The notes beneath the pieces are model-generated. The model had not been told where the DNA came from, ran no database searches, and saw only the letters and a program-made list of their open reading frames with translations. A DNA stretch of 64,000 nucleotides from Blastocystis sp. Blastoise. Taxonomy: Eukaryota > Sar > Bigyra > Opalinata > Blastocystidae. Position numbers and translations under genes: made by a program. The DNA lies in contig JBBPEB010000002.1 in NCBI GenBank assembly GCA_039096225.1, positions 744,001 through 808,000 of the forward strand, in the 5' to 3' direction. Below, piece by piece: positions 56,144 through 64,000 of this stretch; within the stretch, counting starts at the first letter, position 1, and every line of letters starts with the position of its first letter.

Positions 56144-56757
56144 AAATTATAAAATAAATTATAAAATAAAATAAATATAAGCCACGTCAGCATAATTAAA
56201 AATACAGAATATGCCCTTATATCTTGTCAGGACCTAATCACCAGTCAATAAAAATTAAATTGTACCCATTCCCAAAACTCTTTTTTTGCTATTTTTAGGG
56301 TCTAATTCCTTCTGGATAAAAAGTTATTTCAATTTAAAGGTTTGGGACCCTAATTATAAATATTAAGAATTACACTTACAACCAAACACAACTTATCCAA
56401 TCCGATCGGAGAAACTCAAGATTCCTCCAATCAAATTGAGCGATGACGCATTATTACATCACAATTTGCTCTCAGCGAAACACGAAACAAAGATCATCAT
56501 AAGAGTATTTGACTCGAAAGTCAGAAGTAAATCTTACAATTAGTTGATCTTGATTTTTTATATCTATATTGTCTTTGTTTTCTATTCTTTCGAACCACCT
56601 TTCTAATATATTACTACTTGAGAAATTCAACTCAATGCACATGTTCATGTGTATTCACGGGAAAGTTTTTTTACATTCGCGGCTTTTACCCGTATATACC
56701 GTTCTTTATATTTAGCCGCCCCGTGAATATCTTTGTGAGTGAGAGCTGAGAGCAAAT
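56144..56757. mobile_element. Partial third copy of the viral intergenic region
   Basis: Matches 51097-51710 up to the octamer GAGCAAAT, where unit 2 continues GCTCAG but this copy continues TGTGATG. It contains the origin nonanucleotide at 56449-56457. Confidence 0.85.
56434..56476 (+). promoter_or_regulatory. Candidate rolling-circle origin, copy 3
   Basis: CATTATTAC at 56449-56457 with the same flanking stem. Confidence 0.6.
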
Positions 56758-56771
56758 TGTGATGTAATAAT
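56745..56771 (-). other. Inverted origin arm at the right junction of the array
   Basis: These 27 bases are the exact reverse complement of 56450-56476, from the nonanucleotide through its downstream arm to CTCTCAGC. The inverted copy ends within the nonanucleotide (GTAATAAT at 56764-56771) and is followed by ATAT and a CACTA terminus. Confidence 0.85.
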
Positions 56772-56775
56772 ATAT

Positions 56776-57245
56776 CACTGTTATTCTGGTTTCATCATTT
56801 TAAATCATATGATTGGCTTATTTCAGTTCAAAATTTGTTCAGCCACTAAAAATAGAGTAGTTTCATGGACTTAGGCAAAAATCGTGGATTTTGACAAAAT
56901 TTTGACACTTTTTTCAGTCGACTTTTGATTTAGACTTTAAAACCCTATTAGACAAATTTTAATAAAGAATTGGCATTATTGTTTATTTACAGAGGGTCAC
57001 ATAATACCCAAAACGTTTTTCTTTATTTTAAAGTGTTAATTTTGTGAATTCATGGTGTCCAAATTTTTTAAATTTTATAGTAGTGTTTGAAGTTTAGACC
57101 CTCTTATAGTCATAAATGTAATTAAAAGTGAATAAGCTGGTCTCTATGACTCAGAACCAAAATTCAGTCAAAAAATCAAAAATTTATTTCTTTTTACACT
57201 GAAAAATTGAGCCGAGCCTATTTGTATCATGGACAGTCAGACCAG
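56776..57245 (-). repeat. CACTA right-end subterminal repeat, copy 3
   Basis: Begins CACTGTTATTCTGG and then follows the right-end sequence seen at 16025 and 38944: ATTGGCTTATTT, GACTTAGGCAAAAA, AACCCTATTAGACA, AATAAAGAATTGGCA, AACGTTTTTCTTTATTTTAA, ACCAAAATTCAGTC. Its left partner is not found in the window. It abuts the viral array within 5 bp. Confidence 0.8.
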
Positions 57246-57452
57246 AGTTTTCCATTTGAGATAATTGACTCAGGACGCTTTAAATTGTAAAACTTGACTC
57301 AGGATAGTCTATTTCTATCTCATACACGCTTTTTTGTCAACTCATACACGGTTTTTTAGCATTTCTTTTTACTATTTTTTTAAACATTTCCAACGTTAGA
57401 AACAAAGAATAGGATTAGCAGGGTCTCGATATACTTTTCATTTGTGACTACA

Positions 57453-59857
<2,405 letters not shown>

Positions 59858-60457
59858 ATATACAAATGCATATAATATATATAATGTATTAATATAGATT
59901 AAATCAATTTTTGTTTATTCATTTTCCTGTTATCAATTCTTATGCAGTCTAAACCTTGTTTTTATAATTAATATCAATTGTGCTATGTACTAATGTTGTT
60001 TTTCTAATTTGACAAAGCTTTTTTAAAGATGTTATTTACAATTAATTGCGACAAGACAAACTTTATTTTGCTTCAAGAAATTATCAATGAACACTATTGA
60101 TGAGTACATTATATTATTTTAAATGAAATGTATTAAAGAAATAATAGTTAGCTTCGTAATTGTCACGAATGCTGACAACATATTTTCTTTTAGATAAAAT
60201 AAAGCATTTTTTAAATTATACAGTTGACTTTGTATATAACGTACATTTTAGAATTATTTATTTTATGACAATAAGAAACTATTATAGTTTTTAAAATTTC
60301 TGAAGCAAAAAAAAAGCGTGTATGAGTTGACAAGAAAAGTGTGTATGAGATAGATTTTTCAGTACTATTATTACCGCGATAAACTTGACAAAATGGCAGT
60401 GTTTTTATTGTTGTAAATTATAGAGAAAATAATTAAGGGGAAAAAATACACAATTCT

Positions 60458-60930
60458 TTGTTTATATTAATTATTCTATATTTGACGTTGTTGACGAGTG
60501 TTATGGAGTCTTATGACGAGATTTATAATGCAATAGTTGACAGAGTTCAAAGTATGAATTTTAATAAGTTTATCAAACAGATTTCAAACATAATTATTGT
60601 AAGGACGTTTTATCTAATTTATAAACTCTTTAGAAACGATCAAAAGACACCAGAGTAATAAACCCTTTAACAAAATCATCTTTTATACGAGTCCCGTCCA
60701 ATTATGTTACTGATTATGTGTCGTGGGTAGCTCAAAACAATTGTAATGGGTTTTATGACAAAGATGATGACTATATCAATGTTATTTTAACAAATATTGC
60801 GTGTTCAAAACATTTTGGAGTTAATGATGTGCTCCATTCACGACAAGAGATGTATATATTCATTGGCTACTCCTGGAGTGTTAGTGGTCAAATTATTATT
60901 ATAGACAGAGGGTTAGGTACCTCTATTTGA
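60458..60930 (+). pseudogene. Unidentified short coding remnant
   Basis: Two adjacent plus-strand frames: one from ATG near 60503 (MESYDEIYNAIVDRV) to 60658, and one open from about 60660 to 60930 (YVTDYVSWVAQNNCNGFYDK; WSVSGQIIIIDRG). Composition is protein-like rather than low-complexity. The frames could be one gene with a stop or an intron between them. No family is recognised; possibly a remnant of the element whose right end is at 56776. Confidence 0.35.
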
Positions 60931-61059
60931 TACCGTTGCCCAATTCAAGAATGTAATTGCGTCTATCAATATAATTTTTACGATGATGGTTATCACCTCG
61001 AATACTATCATTTTCATGATACAAATGTATGTTATAAAATAATTATCATTATTATATTT

Positions 61060-61500
61060 ATTATTATAGAAATACTATTATATATTATTATATATTATTA
61101 TATATTATTATATATTATTATATATTATTATATATTATTATATATTATTATATATTACTATATATTACTATATATTACTATATATTATTATATATTACTA
61201 TATATTACTTATATTATTATATATTATTATATATATTATTATATATATTATTATATATTATTGTATGTTATTATATATAATTTTATATTATTATATATTA
61301 TTATATATATTTTTATATTATTATATATAATTTTATATTATTATATATTATTATATATTATTATATATTATTATATATTATTATATATTACTATATATTA
61401 CTATATATTATTATATATTATTATATATTACTATATATTACTATATATTATTATATATTATTATATATTATATATATTATATATATTATTAAATTAATAA
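61060..61500. repeat. (TATATATTAT)n satellite
   Basis: About 40 near-identical 10-bp units (TATATATTAT, with TATATATTAC variants). Likely inside an intron, since a TATAG acceptor and coding-like sequence follow at about 61538. Confidence 0.85.
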
Positions 61501-61537
61501 ATGTAATAACTATTATTATTAACAAAAACTTTTTATA

Positions 61538-62213
61538 GAAATGTTCAAAATATGATGCTGATTATATAGAATTATTTAAACATAATACTATAAGAGAATC
61601 ATCATATGACTACTATAAAGATATGATATCAGATTCAATCAATAATCAAACAAATGATACTAATGATAGTATAAATTCTAATTATACTTCTATTACAATA
61701 ACTCAAGAAGAATGTAAAACTTCTCAAAATCTGAAAAAAATATTCATGAAACAAATGAATAATCAAAGTTTACTAAAATAAATACTTTTGACAAAGAAGA
61801 GGAAGTATATATAGAACAAGATATAGATGATAATTTAACAAAAGATGAAGAAGAATTAATTAATAAAATTAAAGATTCTACATCTTCAGTTGATATTACT
61901 AATTCATCATATATAGATAATCTTCTACAGATTCACAATAATAGAGATAAAAATAATATAGCTTCTATTAATTATATTCAACATGAAGATTATATAGATG
62001 AAGAGAAAAACGATATTAGTGAAGAGATATATGGCAAATGATATGATTCAAGCTTTATTAATAAATACAGAAATTGTATATACTGTTGACATAAATAAAC
62101 GTCAATCATTATTGGATCAATCTACTTATACAATTAATATAGTCTTTATAAAAACAGAATATAAACTAATGCTCTCTGATCCATTAAATGATACATTTGT
62201 TCTGAATTATTAA
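61538..62213 (+). pseudogene. Unidentified acidic protein remnant
   Basis: After a TATAG acceptor, coding-like sequence (YDADYIELFKHNTIRESSYD; acidic blocks EEEVYIEQDIDDNL) runs to a single TAA near 61778, continues in frame, then shifts frame near 62030 to MANDMIQALLINTEIVYTVD and ends at 62213. Asn, Asp and Glu dominate. No domain is recognised. Stop plus shift indicate decay. Confidence 0.4.
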
Positions 62214-62580
62214 AGAGTCATTCAGAATTTAAGACCATATCTATAGGTTAAGCTAAGAAGAGGATAAGAGAGAGATTTCCTAGAATCAACTACAACTATA
62301 TTCATTATACTGTTACTAATATTATACTTAATGAAAATTTATATAGTTATATCGTTTTAATAATAGAAGTAGTTAATAAAATGAATATAAATAATTAAGT
62401 ATTCTTCATGTTATTTGGTAAATAGAAAACCAATAATGAAATAGCTTTGAATAGTCACAGTATACCTAAGGATCTTCGTTTGTTATCATAGTATACCATG
62501 ATAGTAGGTAACATAAGTCTATTAACTCTATCTCCATCAGTAATCCTTCTTTGTGGTCTTTCATGGGTCTCAGTAGTGTA
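62214..62580. other. Non-coding DNA
   Basis: No gene or repeat identified. Confidence 0.4.
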
Positions 62581-62584
62581 GCTC

Positions 62585-64000
62585 TTGTCATTACAGGTAT
62601 ATATATGATATATAATATATATATATATGTAATGATAAGGATATATATAAAGATGTAGATGAGTTATATATTGATGTATATGGTTTTTGAATGTATTTGT
62701 GACATAATGTTATATATATAATATATATATTCTATATTAGTACTATATATAGTATATACATCTATATATAGTATATTATAATACTTATATAGAATATATA
62801 TATTATATAGAGTATATATAGTACTTATATGGAACATATATATATGATATATAGTATATATAGTATAGATATAACCTATATACATAAAGATATATATAAC
62901 TAGTATATAGAATGGTTTTACATAAAAAAATAATATCTCTTCGTAGTTATAATAATTTAGCATCTTTATAATACAAGTTATATATATCTTTATGTATATT
63001 GGTTATATATATACTATATATTCTATATAATATATATATGCTATATAAGTACTATTTATATATTCTATATAACATATATATTCTATATAAGTACTATATA
63101 TACTATATATAGAATATATATATGATATATATAACATTATATCACAGATGAATCTAAAGACCATTTACATCAATATATAACTCATCTACATCTTTATATA
63201 TATCCTCATATCATTTTACATATATATATAATATATGATATAATTTATATATACATTATATATATACCATTTATATATATCATTTATATATCATCTATTC
63301 CTTCTATGTATTATCTATTCCTTCTATATATTATCTTTATACCATCTATTCCTTCTATATATATCACATATATAATATCTATATATATCATCTATATATT
63401 ATCTATATATATACCATCTATATCTATATATTACTATATATTACTATATATCATCTATATATGACCTATTCTTTCTATGTATTATCTATATACCTTCGAT
63501 TCATCCTATATACATTATATGCATAATATCTATATATTATATATATATATCTATATGTCATATATATATTACCTATATACCATTTATATATCATTTATAT
63601 ATCATATATATATATCATTTATATATCATATATTCATTCTATATACATTATATACATAATTTCTATATATTATATATATGTTATCTATATATATTTTATA
63701 TATTATCTATATATCATTTATATATCATCTATTCATTCTATGTATTATCTATTCATTCTATATATTATCTATATACCATCTATTCATTCTATGTATTATC
63801 TATTTCTTCTATATATTATCTTTATACCATGTATTCCTTCTATATATATCATATATATAATATCTATATATATCATCTTTATATTATCTATATAATATCT
63901 ATATATTATCTATATATCATTTATATATTATCTATATATCATTTATATATCATGTATATATCATGTATATATCATGTATTCATTCTATTTACAATCTATT
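62585..64000. repeat. TA-rich satellite region
   Basis: Largely TATATATCATTTATATATCATC- and CTATTCCTTCTATATATTAT-type units of about 10-24 bp. An earlier part (62690-63180) is roughly inverted-symmetric (TATATAGTACTTATATAGAATA and its complement around 62950). No coding capacity beyond Tyr/Ile runs. Confidence 0.75.

Larger units (their letters stand above)
46050..56771. mobile_element. Tandem array of an endogenous CRESS-DNA-virus-like genome
   Basis: Head-to-tail copies at about 46050-51096 and 51097-56143, plus a 614-bp partial copy (56144-56757). The period is 5047 bp (5046 before a 1-bp deletion in the first intergenic region near 46285). Proteins of the two full copies are identical. 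Each unit has the intergenic region with an origin-like nonanucleotide, an Arg-rich protein on minus, a 412-residue protein on plus, and a spliced Rep on minus. Unit size and three-gene content resemble bacilladnavirus-type circular viruses, but no family is assigned. Array form could reflect an integrated rolling-circle concatemer, or an assembly joining of episomes. Confidence 0.8.

Overview
The window reads as nuclear DNA of a very AT-rich, intron-dense unicellular eukaryote (a protist). Introns are short, mostly open with GTATAT and end in TATAG. Many are pure (ATT)n or (AT)n. There is one standard eukaryotic tRNA, no operons, and long Asn homopolymers. I cannot fix the lineage. Almost everything recognisable is mobile or viral.

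Layout. (1) 700-8950, minus: a non-LTR retrotransposon (Asn-rich first ORF, reverse transcriptase, C-terminal zinc knuckle plus restriction-like endonuclease) lying just downstream of a tRNA-Phe gene in the same orientation. (2) 9194-15548: a CACTA-like DNA transposon (left end 10034) with a head-to-head pair of transposase and small accessory gene, flanked by a related partial left end and a degenerate direct repeat. (3) 16025-41582: a 25.6-kb CACTA-like element with 3-bp TCG target duplications. It has a transposase, a divergent accessory gene, left-end tandem repeats and a cargo of host gene pieces (PPP4R1-like HEAT protein, BEACH-domain fragment, ubiquitin-specific protease, intact Cys-rich repeat protein). 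A second CACTA-like element (31039-38944, ATA duplications), carrying a longer BEACH-protein fragment, is inserted inside its transposase gene. (4) 41583-45100: gene-free DNA with a 152-bp palindrome, a 181-bp hAT-like MITE with an 8-bp target duplication, and a Helitron-like 3' end. (5) 45100-56771: a CRESS-DNA-virus-like array: a diverged, truncated Rep gene, two near-identical 5047-bp units in tandem, and a partial third. Each unit encodes a Rep interrupted by five short introns, an Arg-rich capsid-like protein and a 412-residue protein, with an intergenic region holding a CATTATTAC origin-like nonanucleotide. (6) 56776-57245: another CACTA right end. (7) 57314-60354: a piggyBac-like element with long TIRs. 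(8) 60355-64000: gene remnants and AT satellites.

How parts relate. Both transposase-bearing CACTA elements keep the same module: left TIR, about 100-bp tandem subterminal repeats, accessory gene, short shared promoter gap, divergent transposase. The 25.6-kb element appears to have collected host fragments behind the transposase in one orientation, joined in intronic DNA. Most cargo is decayed by stops and frameshifts; the Cys-rich gene is open across five exons. The viral array is the most unusual part: a circular-virus genome whose Rep carries five introns of host type, present as a head-to-tail concatemer whose right end is an inverted copy of its own origin arm.
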